Below are positions 43,690-52,923 of a DNA stretch of 57,688 nt, one piece after another (position 1 is the stretch's first letter; the number at the start of each line of letters is the position of its first letter). The position numbers and the translations under genes were made by a program. The DNA is from Leekyejoonella antrihumi (GTDB lineage: Bacteria > Actinomycetota > Actinomycetes > Actinomycetales > Dermatophilaceae), in the NCBI RefSeq assembly GCF_007845645.1, contig NZ_VCQV01000035.1, positions 1 to 57,688 on the forward strand, written 5' to 3'. Below the pieces are notes generated by a model. It did no database searches and was not told where the DNA came from. It worked only from the letters and a program-made list of their open reading frames with translations.

Positions 43690-44967
43690 GGCTGCGACCC
43701 AGGACGCTCACCTCTCGGCTGGCCCTGCTGCTCGCCACGCTCGTACTTTGCGCCGGCACGATCGCCGGGGTAGCCGGCACGATCGGCATCCGCGCGCTTT
43801 TAATGGGCCAGCTCGACACCGAGCTGGCCCAGGCGGCCGCCCACAACGTCTCACTCATGACCCACCCGGAGACAACGACCACGACGCCGACAATCGCGGA
43901 CCCGTCGACACGGGGCTCCCGCCGGGCACGATCACTGGCGAGGTCGCGCACGGAGCGATCACCGACCTGGTGGTGGCGGCCGACCTTGACGGTGATCATC
44001 TGCCTACGGCTGCCGACCGGACCGCCGTGCGCAGGGTGGCGTCAGCGCGGCGCCCAAGGACCGCGCGCCTCCCGTCACTCGGCGACTACCGCGTGCTGAT
44101 CACCCCGATCTCGGGAGGTGACCAGCTGATCACGGCCGTGCCCCAGGAGCGGGTCAACCACACGATCCGCGAGCGGATCACTCTCGAGGCCTCGTCCTTG
44201 CTGCGGCCGTCCTGCTTGTTGCCGGCCTTGGCGCGATCGCCGTGCGCCGTTCGATGCGTCCGCTGCAACACCTTGCCACCGTCGCCCGTCGAGTCACGCA
44301 GCTGCCGTTGGAGTCGGTCAGAGCCGGATCGAGGTGCGCGCCGAAGAGCTCGACGAGCCGACCGAGGTCGCTCAGGTCGGGCAGGCGATGAACGCGATGC
44401 TCGGGCACGTCGACCTCGCCCTCGAGCAACGGGACAAGAGTGAGCAGCGGTTGCGTGACTTCGCCGCCATGCGAGCCACGAGCTGCGCACCCCGCTGGCT
44501 GTCGCACGTAGCCACGCCGAGCTGCTCCGCGAATACATGTCGTCGACCGAGCTGCCCGAGCAAGTGCACCGCTCGCTGGGCCGAATCACCGACGAACCGG
44601 CCGAATGGCAAGCATTGTCAACGATTTGCTACTGCTGACCCGACTCGATCGAGAGGTTCGGGAGCGACGTGAGGACGTCGACCTGACTCGGCAGCTGCTC
44701 GACGCGTTCGACGACGCACGGACCGCCGCACCCGACCATCATTGGGCGCTGAGCGTTCCTGAGACGCCGGTGCTGGTGCGCGGTGACGAGGAGCAGCTGC
44801 GGCGGATGGTCGGCAACCTCGTGGCCAATGTGCACCGGGCTGGGCCTGGCGATCGTCCAGGAAGCAGCCCAGTCACACGACGGGTCGCTCGACATTGCGC
44901 GAGCGCACCGGGGGACACGACGGTGACCGTCACGCTGCCGCCAGAACCGGCTTTGCCCAACGGGTGA
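43686..44967 (+). pseudogene. Sensor histidine kinase, multiply frameshifted
   Basis: It starts well (TSRLALLLATLVLCAGTIAG, first transmembrane helix) then changes frame several times. Recognisable pieces include GDYRVLITPISGGDQLITAV (sensor), a HAMP-like ELDEPTEVAQVGQAMNAMLG and a dimerisation region. The phospho-His box is out of frame: near 44468 one G is missing, which would restore ASHELRTPLA. The ATPase domain has lost its centre, and only a GLGLAIVQEAAQSHDGSLDI fragment remains around 44840-44900. Not functional. It would have worked with the preceding response regulator. Confidence 0.8.
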
Positions 44968-44969
44968 GG

Positions 44970-45188
44970 TTACTGATGACGAGCGAGGATCAGCGCCCGG
45001 GCCGGGCACTGCTGGACGAGCGGATGCGCCTCAGCGCGAGTAAGGGTGATGCGCGACTGCACGGGGTATCCGAACTCGTCGAGCTCGACGGCCCCGTTTG
45101 AGACCACCGCGCACACCCCATGAGCCGTGCAGGCGACCCGATCGACGATGACCTGCTGCTCGCCCGGCCTAACGCCTCGCACCGGCAC
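44970..45188 (-). CDS. Ferredoxin, 3Fe-4S type
   Basis: 72 residues. DRVACTAHGVCAVVSNGAVE followed by ELDEFGYPVQ and HPLVQQCPARALIL gives the C-x5-C and C-P pattern typical of actinobacterial 3Fe-4S ferredoxins. The GTG start lies within the end of the NuoF-like gene (20-bp overlap), so the two are translationally linked. It probably exchanges electrons with the NuoF-like protein. Confidence 0.8.
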   Translation of the reverse strand: MPVRGVRPGEQQVIVDRVACTAHGVCAVVSNGAVELDEFGYPVQSRITLTRAEAHPLVQQCPARALILARHQ

Positions 45189-46257
45189 GCTCCCTCATCG
45201 CGGCGCAGCTGCCGGCCAGGTGTGCGTCGACATCGGCCGCGAAGACCTCCAACGCCGACGTCACGAATCGCGAAACGCCGTCGGGATGCCGGCATGCTCC
45301 CCGGCCGGGGAGCATGCCCAGCCGCTGATGCAGCGTGGGCATCTCGACCGGTGGCAGGACACCGTCTGCAAGATTCCTGAGCTGTCCGGCAACCGCCGGC
45401 AGACCGAACATGCAGGGCCCGCACTGGCCGGCCGACTCGCCCGCCGCATAGGTGGTCATCCGCGCAACATGGTCCAGCGGGCAGGACCGGCGCTCGAGCA
45501 CGTATACGATGCTCGATCCGGTCGACAGGCCGCGTGCTGCGAGGCCGGCGTCCGACCAGGCCACCGATCGTGCGATGTCCCTCGACAGCCAGCCGCCACT
45601 CAGCCCAGATATCCCGACGGCCCGGACGTCCTTAGCCCCCGCGGTCTCGAGAAGCTCCCTCAGCGGAGTGCCGGCCTGCGCGTCATACACTCCTGGCCAC
45701 TCGACCGAGCCGCCAATCGTCACCAGGCGCGGTCCCGGCTCGCTCGGTGTGCCGTAGCTGCGAAACCAACGGGCACCATTCCGCTCGATCTGACTGATCC
45801 GCCATACGGTCTCGGCGTTGAGCACGAGCGTGGGTCGAAGCTTCCGACCGCGAGAATCCCTGCCGCCAGCCACGACCGGACCCTGTCTCATCACCGGGCG
45901 AGCTCGACCACTGTGGAGCAGGCTGACCAGCGATGACTCCTCCGACGCGACGTAACGAGCAGGCGCGGACAGCACGTGCAGACCGGCATCGCTCAGCCGA
46001 CGCTCGGTCTCGCTGCCCCGGTGGGCCGCCCAGCGCACCCGGCGGGCGATCAGCCCGGCACCGTGCTGCAGCTCACCGAGGTGCTCCGCGACGACGAACG
46101 CGTCCTTGTGCGCCCCGATCTCGCCGTCGCACGCGTTGACGATCAGGTCCGCGCGGTGATCGATCGCGGCCTGGAGCTTGACGCTCGTGGGGTACTGCGC
46201 CCCTCCGCGGCCGGTGAGACCGGCGTCGTCCAGCAGCGTCACCAGGTTCATGTCCAC
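45169..46257 (-). CDS. NuoF-like flavo/iron-sulfur protein with SLBB domain
   Basis: 362 residues. DDAGLTGRGGAQYPTSVKLQ is the FMN/NADH-binding glycine motif of the 51-kDa NADH dehydrogenase family. A middle SLBB-like part runs through GGSVEWPGVYDAQAGTPLRE, and the C-terminus has ESAGQCGPCMFGLPAVAGQL and GRGACRHPDG, where three cysteines could hold a Fe-S cluster. The first Cys of the Nuo ESCGxC motif is Ala here. It probably links NAD(P)H or flavin to the ferredoxin. No other Nuo subunits are near. It overlaps the ferric-reductase-like gene by 10 bp. Confidence 0.82.
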   Translation of the reverse strand: MDMNLVTLLDDAGLTGRGGAQYPTSVKLQAAIDHRADLIVNACDGEIGAHKDAFVVAEHLGELQHGAGLIARRVRWAAHRGSETERRLSDAGLHVLSAPARYVASEESSLVSLLHSGRARPVMRQGPVVAGGRDSRGRKLRPTLVLNAETVWRISQIERNGARWFRSYGTPSEPGPRLVTIGGSVEWPGVYDAQAGTPLRELLETAGAKDVRAVGISGLSGGWLSRDIARSVAWSDAGLAARGLSTGSSIVYVLERRSCPLDHVARMTTYAAGESAGQCGPCMFGLPAVAGQLRNLADGVLPPVEMPTLHQRLGMLPGRGACRHPDGVSRFVTSALEVFAADVDAHLAGSCAAMRERAGARR

Positions 46258-46811
46258 TCCTGTCGCAAGACCTCACGGCGACGATTGTTGTCGTGGTGTG
46301 AGCCGGCCAGCCGCCACAGCAAGGCGACTCCGCCGACGATCGCGCACGCGATGGTGGTGCCGCGCAGCAGTGGCTCGTTCGAGGTACCCAACGCAACCCC
46401 GTGCCAAAGTGCCAATGGCCACATCGCGAAGGTGCCCCGGTGCACAATGCGCCAGACCCGTTCGCTCATCCGGTGCCGCATCAGGGACGTCACGACGATG
46501 GCCGCCAGCAGGTCGAAGGCCAGCGTCCCCAGCCCGACAGTGAACCGGCCATAGCTCGAGGTGAACGGGACGACGGCCGAGATCGGGTTGATGCGCACGT
46601 AGGTCTGGAGGATTGCGGTCGCGATGTGCACCACCAGGAAGGTGAGCATGCCGAGCGACAGGCTGCGGTGCACGCCCTGGATGACCGTAGTCCGGGTCAC
46701 GGCGGTCCGGCGAGACCCGGACAGCACCAGCCCCAGCAGGATGACCGCCGTCATCAGCACGATGCTGAGGATTCCGGTCGCGCGTGACAGGTACCAGAGA
46801 CCGCCGCTCAT
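46248..46811 (-). CDS. Ferric-reductase-like transmembrane protein
   Basis: 187 residues with five to six hydrophobic helices. VHRSLSLGMLTFLVVHIATA and VWRIVHRGTFAMWPLALWHG each contain histidines at the spacing of haem-binding helices of the ferric reductase-like transmembrane domain. It would carry electrons across the membrane. I start at the ATG at 46811 because it overlaps the ApbE stop by 4 bp; longer frames upstream lie inside apbE. Confidence 0.82.
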   Translation of the reverse strand: MSGGLWYLSRATGILSIVLMTAVILLGLVLSGSRRTAVTRTTVIQGVHRSLSLGMLTFLVVHIATAILQTYVRINPISAVVPFTSSYGRFTVGLGTLAFDLLAAIVVTSLMRHRMSERVWRIVHRGTFAMWPLALWHGVALGTSNEPLLRGTTIACAIVGGVALLWRLAGSHHDNNRRREVLRQEWT

Positions 46812-47779
46812 GACGCCCACCCGACGAGGCGGTCCGGCAGCGGCCACCATGACGTGCAGAACACCACGCCGCGCTCCGAGACCAGCCGTGCCGGAATGCG
46901 ACGCTCGGACAGCCAGCCGACCGCGGCGTCGCCGAGAGCGCAGGCCGCAGTCGTTGCGGTGTTCGCCTCCAACGCGGAGGCTGCGATGCAGGTGACCTGC
47001 TGCCAGGTATGCCGCACGGGCCGGCATGTTGTCGGGTCGAGCAGGTGGTGCCGGGGCTGGTCGCCGACTGACCAGCGTCTCCGGTTGGTTCCGGAGGTGG
47101 CAACACCTTGGGTAGTCAACGAGATGCGGTGTGGCACAGTCCGGTCGGCGTCATCCACCGCGATGGCCCACCCGCCTGTCGGCGCTGCGCCGGCGACCGC
47201 GATGTCTCCACCGAGGCCGACCAGGAACCCACCGGGCAACTCGCTGTCCAGCTCGTGGGCGATCCGGTCCGCCATCGAGGCCTTGCCGGTCGCACCGAGG
47301 TCGATCAGTGTCCCGGCCGCCGCGGTAATCGTGCCGGCCCGGTCGTTCACGCTCAGCTCACCCAGCGTGCTGCGGAACCGTGCCGACGGCTTCGTGCGCG
47401 CCGGGCGGCCTGTCGAGGCCCCGTCGCCCGTGGGCCGGGCGAGGACGTCGGCCAGATCCGCGTCATACCCGAGGAGCTCCATCGCCCGGCCGAGGGTGGG
47501 ATCGACGAGGCCGTCGGTCACGTCCGCCGCCCAGAGCGCGTCGTCGACCAGGGACCGGAGAAGGGCGGACGCGGGGACCGTCACGGGCGTGCCCGGGTGC
47601 GTGGCCGGTAGGGCCGCCAGCGCCGAGACCTCGGAATCGGGTCGGAAGCGTGAGGCAGCTGCGTCGAGGTCGGCGAGACGCTGCTCCATCAACCGACCGG
47701 CGACATGCATGACCTGCGGTCGGGTGACCACGAGCCGGCAGTCGACGCCGATTGCGCGCAGCTGCAGGGAACCGGTCAT
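46808..47779 (-). CDS. apbE: FAD:protein FMN transferase (ApbE)
   Basis: 323 residues. ApbE attaches FMN from FAD to a Ser/Thr of a target protein. The conserved regions LEQRLADLDAAASRFRPDSE-like start, VDPTLGRAMELLGYD, LIDLGATGKASMADRIAHEL and SGTNRRRW with HHLLDPTTCRPV are present, including the Asp in the LGATGK region. No target with an FMN-binding motif (D/S-G-A-T/S) is seen in the window. It overlaps both neighbours by 4 bp, so it is in the middle of a tight operon. Confidence 0.88.
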   Translation of the reverse strand: MTGSLQLRAIGVDCRLVVTRPQVMHVAGRLMEQRLADLDAAASRFRPDSEVSALAALPATHPGTPVTVPASALLRSLVDDALWAADVTDGLVDPTLGRAMELLGYDADLADVLARPTGDGASTGRPARTKPSARFRSTLGELSVNDRAGTITAAAGTLIDLGATGKASMADRIAHELDSELPGGFLVGLGGDIAVAGAAPTGGWAIAVDDADRTVPHRISLTTQGVATSGTNRRRWSVGDQPRHHLLDPTTCRPVRHTWQQVTCIAASALEANTATTAACALGDAAVGWLSERRIPARLVSERGVVFCTSWWPLPDRLVGWAS

Positions 47780-48039
47780 GACGTGTGCGTGCTGGCCTGG
47801 GTCGACTGCGTTGCCGAGGGTGTGCTGGCCTTCGGGACGGCGCTGAGGCTGCTCCGCTTGGGGCTCGAGGTGGAGGACGGGGTGGCCGACGTACCGCGGG
47901 TGCTCGTGTGCGTGTCGGTGTTCGCGGCGTTGGCTGGAGCCGCCGCCGCGAGGTGGCCGACGACGGCGACCGTGGCGACGGCGCTGACGGCAAGAGTGGC
48001 GCGAGTGAGGCGCCGAGCGCGCCGGAGGGTGGGAATCAT
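47776..48039 (-). CDS. Small exported Ser/Thr-rich protein
   Basis: 87 residues. The start is the ATG at 48039 with AAGGA before it. A signal peptide (RATLAVSAVATVAVVGHLAA) is followed by a tail made almost only of Ser, Thr, Pro and Ala. There is no FMN-binding domain. Comparable operons encode at this place an exported FMN-binding protein with a similar signal and Ser/Thr linker, so this may be its truncated remnant, though I cannot prove it. It overlaps apbE by 4 bp. Confidence 0.6.
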   Translation of the reverse strand: MIPTLRRARRLTRATLAVSAVATVAVVGHLAAAAPANAANTDTHTSTRGTSATPSSTSSPKRSSLSAVPKASTPSATQSTQASTHTS

Positions 48040-48114
48040 CGGATTGTCCTTCTCTTCGGGAACATCTCCAGCGTCGCGGCCCAACCTATGAGCCTGCTCA
48101 GGGTGGGCTATGAC

Positions 48115-48846
48115 TCAGTGCCGGAAGTGGAACCCGGTCTGCGACCACCTGGAGATCCATGGCCCCGCGAGCAGCACTGCCAACACGACGCTGGATCCGG
48201 CCATGGCCAGCAGCACCGCGCCACGCGTCCCACGGCCGGCGACCGCGGCACGTGAGACGGCCCGCCCGCTGACGATCTTCGCTGCATTCATCGTGCGCGC
48301 CAGGACGTGGACGGTCATGACCACCAGCCACGCGAAGAAGGACGCCTGATGCAAGAACATCGCACCGAAGGGAAGTCCGAGGACGCTGCTGTCGCGTTGC
48401 GCGGGGCCGTCGATCGTGAGTAGCAGGCCCGTGGCGAGCAGCAGCAACGTGAAGAGCACGACCAAGGGCCCAAGGACGCGCAGCACCGCTTGGGGTGCGC
48501 CCGCCTGCCGGTAGGCCGTGTCGCCGGTGTAATAGCGCGCGATCCGCCAGCCGGTGGTTCCTACTTTGAGCAGAGCTGGTGGGATGAGCAGCAATCCGAC
48601 GATGATGTGCCAGTTGATCAGACCGTGCATATCGAGCAGGGTCGCCCCCTCGACCGCCAGCAGGACCAACAGCACCAGGCCCGTCCAGGCGGTCAGGCGT
48701 GCGTTGCCGGCGGGCCCTCCGGTCCGCGGCAGGATCGGGTCGCGCCGGGTCGCGCGGCCGGTGATCTCCTCGATCGCGACCTGAGCGCGCGCTGCTCGAG
48801 GATCGGGCCGTCCGTCGGCGTCATACCCACCAGTGTCGCGAGACAT
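48115..48846 (-). CDS. Cytochrome b561-like membrane protein
   Basis: About 243 residues. After a polar, Arg-rich N-terminus come five helices, with LTAWTGLVLLVLLAVEGATL, GLINWHIIVGLLLIPPALLK, LGPLVVLFTLLLLATGLLLT and FLHQASFFAWLVVMTVHVLA. Histidines in helices at LINWHIIVG and FLHQAS could bind haem. This resembles b561-type or DUF4405-like proteins. I use the ATG at 48846; an in-frame GTG at 48864 is an alternative. Probably the first gene of the redox operon. Confidence 0.75.
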   Translation of the reverse strand: MSRDTGGYDADGRPDPRAARAQVAIEEITGRATRRDPILPRTGGPAGNARLTAWTGLVLLVLLAVEGATLLDMHGLINWHIIVGLLLIPPALLKVGTTGWRIARYYTGDTAYRQAGAPQAVLRVLGPLVVLFTLLLLATGLLLTIDGPAQRDSSVLGLPFGAMFLHQASFFAWLVVMTVHVLARTMNAAKIVSGRAVSRAAVAGRGTRGAVLLAMAGSSVVLAVLLAGPWISRWSQTGFHFRH

Positions 48847-48943
48847 CGTTGACGACGCTCTCACAGTGGACGTCGGCCGGCGCGCCGCACACTGAATCGT
48901 GAGAGGCTTTGATCAGTGAGTGGGACGAGCCTGGAGGACGATC

Positions 48944-50005
48944 ATGATCAACAACGGGTATTACACGCACGAGTTCCACGGTGACTACGAGCTCGTGGGC
49001 GTGGGAGCGCTCGACCTCGAGGAGGGCGGTTCGATCCCGGATTGTCGCTTGGCGGTGGCCACGTTCGGCGAGCTCAGCGAGGCGAAAGACAACGCGATCT
49101 TGATCACCTCCTGGTATTCGGGCACTCACCAGATCTGGCGTGATGCCTACGTCGGCGCGGGCCATGCACTGGATCCGGAGCGGTACTTCATCGTCGCGGT
49201 CGACCAGATCGGCAGTGGGCTGTCGACGTCCCCGCACAATGCCGATGGCGCGAACGCCCCGTTGACGATGTCGAAGTTCCCACGCGTGCGCATCGGCGAT
49301 GACGTGGTTGCCCAGGAGCGGTTGCTGCGCGAGCACTTCGGTATCGAGCAGCTCCAGCTCGTGGTCGGTGGCTCCATGGGTGCCCAGCAGACCTACGAGT
49401 GGGCGGTCCGTTTCCCGGACAAGGTATTGCGGGCCGCGCCGATCGCCGGCACCGCGAAGAACACACCCCACGACTTTTTGATTGCCGAGTACTGCCGTGA
49501 GAGCATCATGTCCGATCCCGGCTGGAACGGTGGCGAGTACCAGTCCAATGAGGACGCGGAGGCTGGCCTCAAGAGACAGGCGCACGTCTGGGCGTTGACC
49601 GGGTTCTCCAGCGAGTTCTGGAAGCAGGAAGTGTGGCGTGCGCTGGAGTTCGACTCGAAGGAGGCATTCGTCGAAGGATTCTTGGAGCCGTACTTCACCG
49701 CCATGGACCCCAACGACCTGCTCACCCAGGCATGGAAGTGGCAGCGTGGTGACGTCAGCCGCCACACCGACGGAGACCTCGCGGCGGCGCTGGGGCGGAT
49801 CACCGCGAAGACGTTCGTCATGCCGATCGACGAGGACGTGCTGTTCCCGCCGCGTGATTGCGAGCCCGAGCAACGACTGATCAAGAACAGCGAGCTCCGC
49901 GTCGTCGAGGACATTGCCGGACATCTGGGCCTGTTCAGTCTCACGCCGACCTTCATGACGCAGATCGACCGGCACCTCGGCGAACTGCTCGCGACCTCCA
50001 ACTGA
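48944..50005 (+). CDS. Alpha/beta hydrolase, homoserine O-acetyltransferase-like
   Basis: 353 residues. LVVGGSMGAQQTYEWAVRFP holds the nucleophile Ser in the GxSxG elbow. Asp is in MPIDEDVLFPPRDCE and His in EDIAGHLGLF, giving the complete triad. The overall layout follows the MetX (homoserine acetyltransferase) branch, but neither methionine genes nor a partner is nearby, so the substrate is uncertain. The start at 48944 is chosen for the GGAGG 7 bases before. Confidence 0.87.
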   Translation: MINNGYYTHEFHGDYELVGVGALDLEEGGSIPDCRLAVATFGELSEAKDNAILITSWYSGTHQIWRDAYVGAGHALDPERYFIVAVDQIGSGLSTSPHNADGANAPLTMSKFPRVRIGDDVVAQERLLREHFGIEQLQLVVGGSMGAQQTYEWAVRFPDKVLRAAPIAGTAKNTPHDFLIAEYCRESIMSDPGWNGGEYQSNEDAEAGLKRQAHVWALTGFSSEFWKQEVWRALEFDSKEAFVEGFLEPYFTAMDPNDLLTQAWKWQRGDVSRHTDGDLAAALGRITAKTFVMPIDEDVLFPPRDCEPEQRLIKNSELRVVEDIAGHLGLFSLTPTFMTQIDRHLGELLATSN

Positions 50006-50025
50006 CCCGGTCAGCCGTAACCGGG
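50006..50025. terminator. Short hairpin after MetX-like gene
   Basis: CCCGGT (50006-50011) and ACCGGG (50020-50025) form a 6-bp stem directly after the stop codon at 50003-50005, between convergent genes. No T-tract follows. Confidence 0.35.
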
Positions 50026-50056
50026 CGACTGCCTCGCAGCGCGCCCTCCGGGCGGG

Positions 50057-50848
50057 TCAGCCTACCGCGGTGGAGAATGCCCGGAGGTAGCCGCTGGACT
50101 GGCCGGTGCTCGTGGGGTGGTAGGACTCGCTGAGATCGAAGAAGTCCACGGAGTGCAGCCACGAGCTGCTGCTGCAGATCTGGTGTCCGACGAAGGCGCT
50201 GCGGACGTCGACGAAGGTGACGCCGGCCTTCGCAGCGGACTCCCGCAGCACTCCGTCCAGCAGGTTGATGCCCTGGTCGATCTTGGCCCGTGACGTGCTG
50301 GACAACCCGATGCAGTACCAGACGCCCAGTTTGTAGAACACCGGGTAGTCCAGCACCACCACCTTCGCCGATGGCGCGGCACTGTGAATGGCCGCAAACA
50401 GGGAAGCGAGCCGGCCGGGCAGCACCGAGGTCGCGGTGTTCTCGGCCGCCTGGACCGCGCTGACGCAGGCGCTCGTGCCCTTCAGGACGCAGGTGGACAT
50501 GTCCGCGGCGAAGCCGACGTCATTGCCGCCTACGGTCAGGCTGACCAACGTCGTGGACGCCGACAGCGAGGGCACCTGGCTGCTCAACACGCTCGACGTG
50601 CTCGCACCCGAGCAGGCCACCGACAAGAACGCGGCGGACGGGTGGGCAGCAGCCCACAGCGCCGCATACGCGTTGTTGCTCCTGTCGCAGCTGCCCCCGG
50701 AATAGCTCCCACCGGCACCCACTCCGGAGGAGTACGAATCACCCAACGCGACGTAACTCGCGGGCGATGCGGCCTGCGCCGGGGCGGCCACGATCACGGC
50801 CATGACCAAGGCGAGTAGTGCGACGAGAGCGGAGCGGAGTCGATGCAT
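50057..50848 (-). CDS. Secreted SGNH/GDSL-type hydrolase
   Basis: 263 residues with a signal peptide (ALVALLALVMAVIVAAPAQA). Block I is YVALGDSYSSGVGAG with the nucleophile Ser, block III is SLTVGGNDVGFAAD, and block V is LSESYHPTSTGQ with the catalytic His. Cys pairs (GGSCDRSNN, LSVACSGAS, STCVLKGTSAC) may form disulfides as in Streptomyces lipases. It is probably an extracellular esterase or lipase. Confidence 0.9.
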   Translation of the reverse strand: MHRLRSALVALLALVMAVIVAAPAQAASPASYVALGDSYSSGVGAGGSYSGGSCDRSNNAYAALWAAAHPSAAFLSVACSGASTSSVLSSQVPSLSASTTLVSLTVGGNDVGFAADMSTCVLKGTSACVSAVQAAENTATSVLPGRLASLFAAIHSAAPSAKVVVLDYPVFYKLGVWYCIGLSSTSRAKIDQGINLLDGVLRESAAKAGVTFVDVRSAFVGHQICSSSSWLHSVDFFDLSESYHPTSTGQSSGYLRAFSTAVG

Positions 50849-51150
50849 GGTCGGTGCCTTTCACCGGGTGGGACATGCCAGGTCTACCACCATTCGAGGC
50901 GTTTGCGCACCCCCACAAACCAAGCCACAGGCCAGCAGCGGACCGTGGCGCAACACTCCTCGGTGTGGCGCCAGACGGAACCCAACTCCCGTAGAGCAAT
51001 CCGCTTGCGGTGCGTCGTCATCGCCGTGGCCGCCGTATGGAACGGGCGACTTCATACCCCGACTCATTCGGTGAGCCGCCCGGTGCCTGGCGGAACAGGT
51101 TGGGTATTGCGGTGCACGTCGAGTGAGCAACAGGCATCGATGGCCATCCG
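50849..51150. other. Intergenic region between SGNH hydrolase and BluB-CobT genes
   Basis: 302 bp holding no gene. An 11-bp inverted repeat with one mismatch lies at 50946-50956 and 50963-50973 (TGGCGC...ACAC and GTGT...GCGCCA, 6-base loop). It could be an RNA stem after bluB-cobT or an operator for the hydrolase gene. Confidence 0.4.
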
Positions 51151-52923
51151 CTACTGGGTCGCCGCAGCGTCATCCTCCACAACTGCCGACGTTGCCCGTG
51201 CGCCGATCGCGGTGAGCAGCAGCTGCGCGGCGAGGGCGGCGCCAACGCCCTCGCCGGCTCGAAGCCGTAGCTGCAGCAACGGTTCCAAGCCCAGCTCGGT
51301 GAGCACTGCCTGGTGTCCCCGCTCGCGGCTGCACTGACCGGCGATGAGCATGCTCTGCGCAGCGGGCTGCATCCGCACCGCGAGCAGCGCAGCCACCGAG
51401 GTGACCAGTCCGTCCAGGATGATGGGTGCCCGCCGAGACGCCGCGCCGAGCACCACCCCGACCAGCAACGCGATCTCGGGCCCACCGAGAGCCGCAGTGA
51501 GGGTCATCGGGTCCCGAAGTCGCTCGGCGTGCTCGGTCCGTGCGCGCGCCAAAGACGCGGTGACGACGTCGCGTTTGCGTTCCAGCATGGCAGTGTCCGC
51601 CCCCGAGCCGAGGCCGATGGCATCCTCGGGGCTCAGGCCGAGCATCGCGGCCAGTAGGCAGGAGGCGACAGTGGTGTTGCCGACGCCGACCTCGCCAAGG
51701 CACACGAGACCCGCTGTTGCCAGGTCTTCGCCCAGGGAAGTGCCCTGCGCGACAAGCGCTTCCGTGTCGTGGATGCTCATCGCGTCGGCAGTCACGAGAT
51801 CTCCGACGGGCCCGGCGCATTCTGCATACACCACCTTCGAGGCAAGTCCGGCGGCACGTGCGGTGCTGGCGCCGAGGCTGACCCCGTTGCGTGCCGCATC
51901 CAGCACCTCGCCCGTGACCGATGGGTCGTAGGCGGAGATCCGGTGGCGAGTGACCGGGTGGTTCCCCGCGGCAAGCACCACAGTGCCGCCGACGGGTTGG
52001 GTGGGGGTGAGTGCAAGCACTCGGTCGGCGGCCGTGTCCAGCACTCCGAGCGAACCGGGCACGCTGAGCAGCCGTGCGCCGCTGTCACGGGCCGCTACGA
52101 CCTGCCCCTGATCCGGCGCGGTCACGTGGGGCGTGCGGACGGCTGGGTCAACGACCTGCCGCTCCGGCGATGCGGCGAGATGCGAGGCCGGCGCGGCCGG
52201 CTCGCCACCATCCGGCCATCGTTCGGCAAGCACCACCTCCTCGAGCGGCGCACGTTTGGACCAGCCGTGCCGCTCCAGGCCCGGCGACGGTGGCCGCTCG
52301 TCCGGCCAGCCGAGGCACAGCCACCCAAGTGTCTCCACACCGTCGGGCAGATGCAGCAGGCGCGCCAGGTCGGCCGGTTGGAACAGTGTCACCCAGCCGA
52401 GGCCAAGACCTCGCGCGCGGGCGGTCAGCCAGATGTTCTCGATGGCGCAGGCGCAGCTCCACAGGTCCGTGTCTGGGAAGCTGGCACGTCCGAGCACACC
52501 GCCGGGCGCTGTGCGTCGGTCGCAGGCTACGACGACGCCGAGCGGGGCGTCTCGGATGCCGTCGAGCTTGAGGTCGAGCAGCCGGGCACGACGGTCGGGA
52601 GTGAGCCCGTTCGCCTGGCGCAGGCGTTCACGGTCCGCAAGCCGAGCAGCATGATCACGGGTGGTCTGCTCCTGCACGACGATGAATCGCCATGGCTGCG
52701 AGTGCCCGACGGACGGTGCCCGGTGGCCGGCCGCCAGAATGTCCCGTAGGACGTGCGGTGGCACCGGGTCGGGCCGGAACCTGCGGATGTCTCGACGGGC
52801 GCCGACCACGGTGTCCAGAGACTCGTTCGTAGCCGGGTCCAGTGCCCACCCCGCCGGATCGGTTGCGCGCTGTGCGGCGGAGGTCTGGTCACCGATGAGT
52901 GGGACGGGGCGCGGCCAAGGCAT
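51151..52923 (-). CDS. BluB-CobT fusion: DMB synthase plus nicotinate-nucleotide-DMB phosphoribosyltransferase
   Basis: About 590 residues. The first part (to about 230) is BluB-like: DTVVGARRDIRRFRPDPVPP, LAAGHRAPSVGHSQPWRFIV and LGLGWVTLFQPADLARLLHL; BluB makes 5,6-dimethylbenzimidazole from FMN. The second part (from about 260) is CobT: LLSVPGSLGVLDTAADRVLA, GLVCLGEVGVGNTTVASCLL, then AGEGVGAALA near the end with the catalytic Glu. It joins two consecutive steps of lower-ligand assembly of vitamin B12. I start at the ATG at 52923; a GTG at 52944 is possible. No B12 riboswitch is seen upstream and no other cob genes nearby. Confidence 0.88.
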   Translation of the reverse strand: MPWPRPVPLIGDQTSAAQRATDPAGWALDPATNESLDTVVGARRDIRRFRPDPVPPHVLRDILAAGHRAPSVGHSQPWRFIVVQEQTTRDHAARLADRERLRQANGLTPDRRARLLDLKLDGIRDAPLGVVVACDRRTAPGGVLGRASFPDTDLWSCACAIENIWLTARARGLGLGWVTLFQPADLARLLHLPDGVETLGWLCLGWPDERPPSPGLERHGWSKRAPLEEVVLAERWPDGGEPAAPASHLAASPERQVVDPAVRTPHVTAPDQGQVVAARDSGARLLSVPGSLGVLDTAADRVLALTPTQPVGGTVVLAAGNHPVTRHRISAYDPSVTGEVLDAARNGVSLGASTARAAGLASKVVYAECAGPVGDLVTADAMSIHDTEALVAQGTSLGEDLATAGLVCLGEVGVGNTTVASCLLAAMLGLSPEDAIGLGSGADTAMLERKRDVVTASLARARTEHAERLRDPMTLTAALGGPEIALLVGVVLGAASRRAPIILDGLVTSVAALLAVRMQPAAQSMLIAGQCSRERGHQAVLTELGLEPLLQLRLRAGEGVGAALAAQLLLTAIGARATSAVVEDDAAATQ

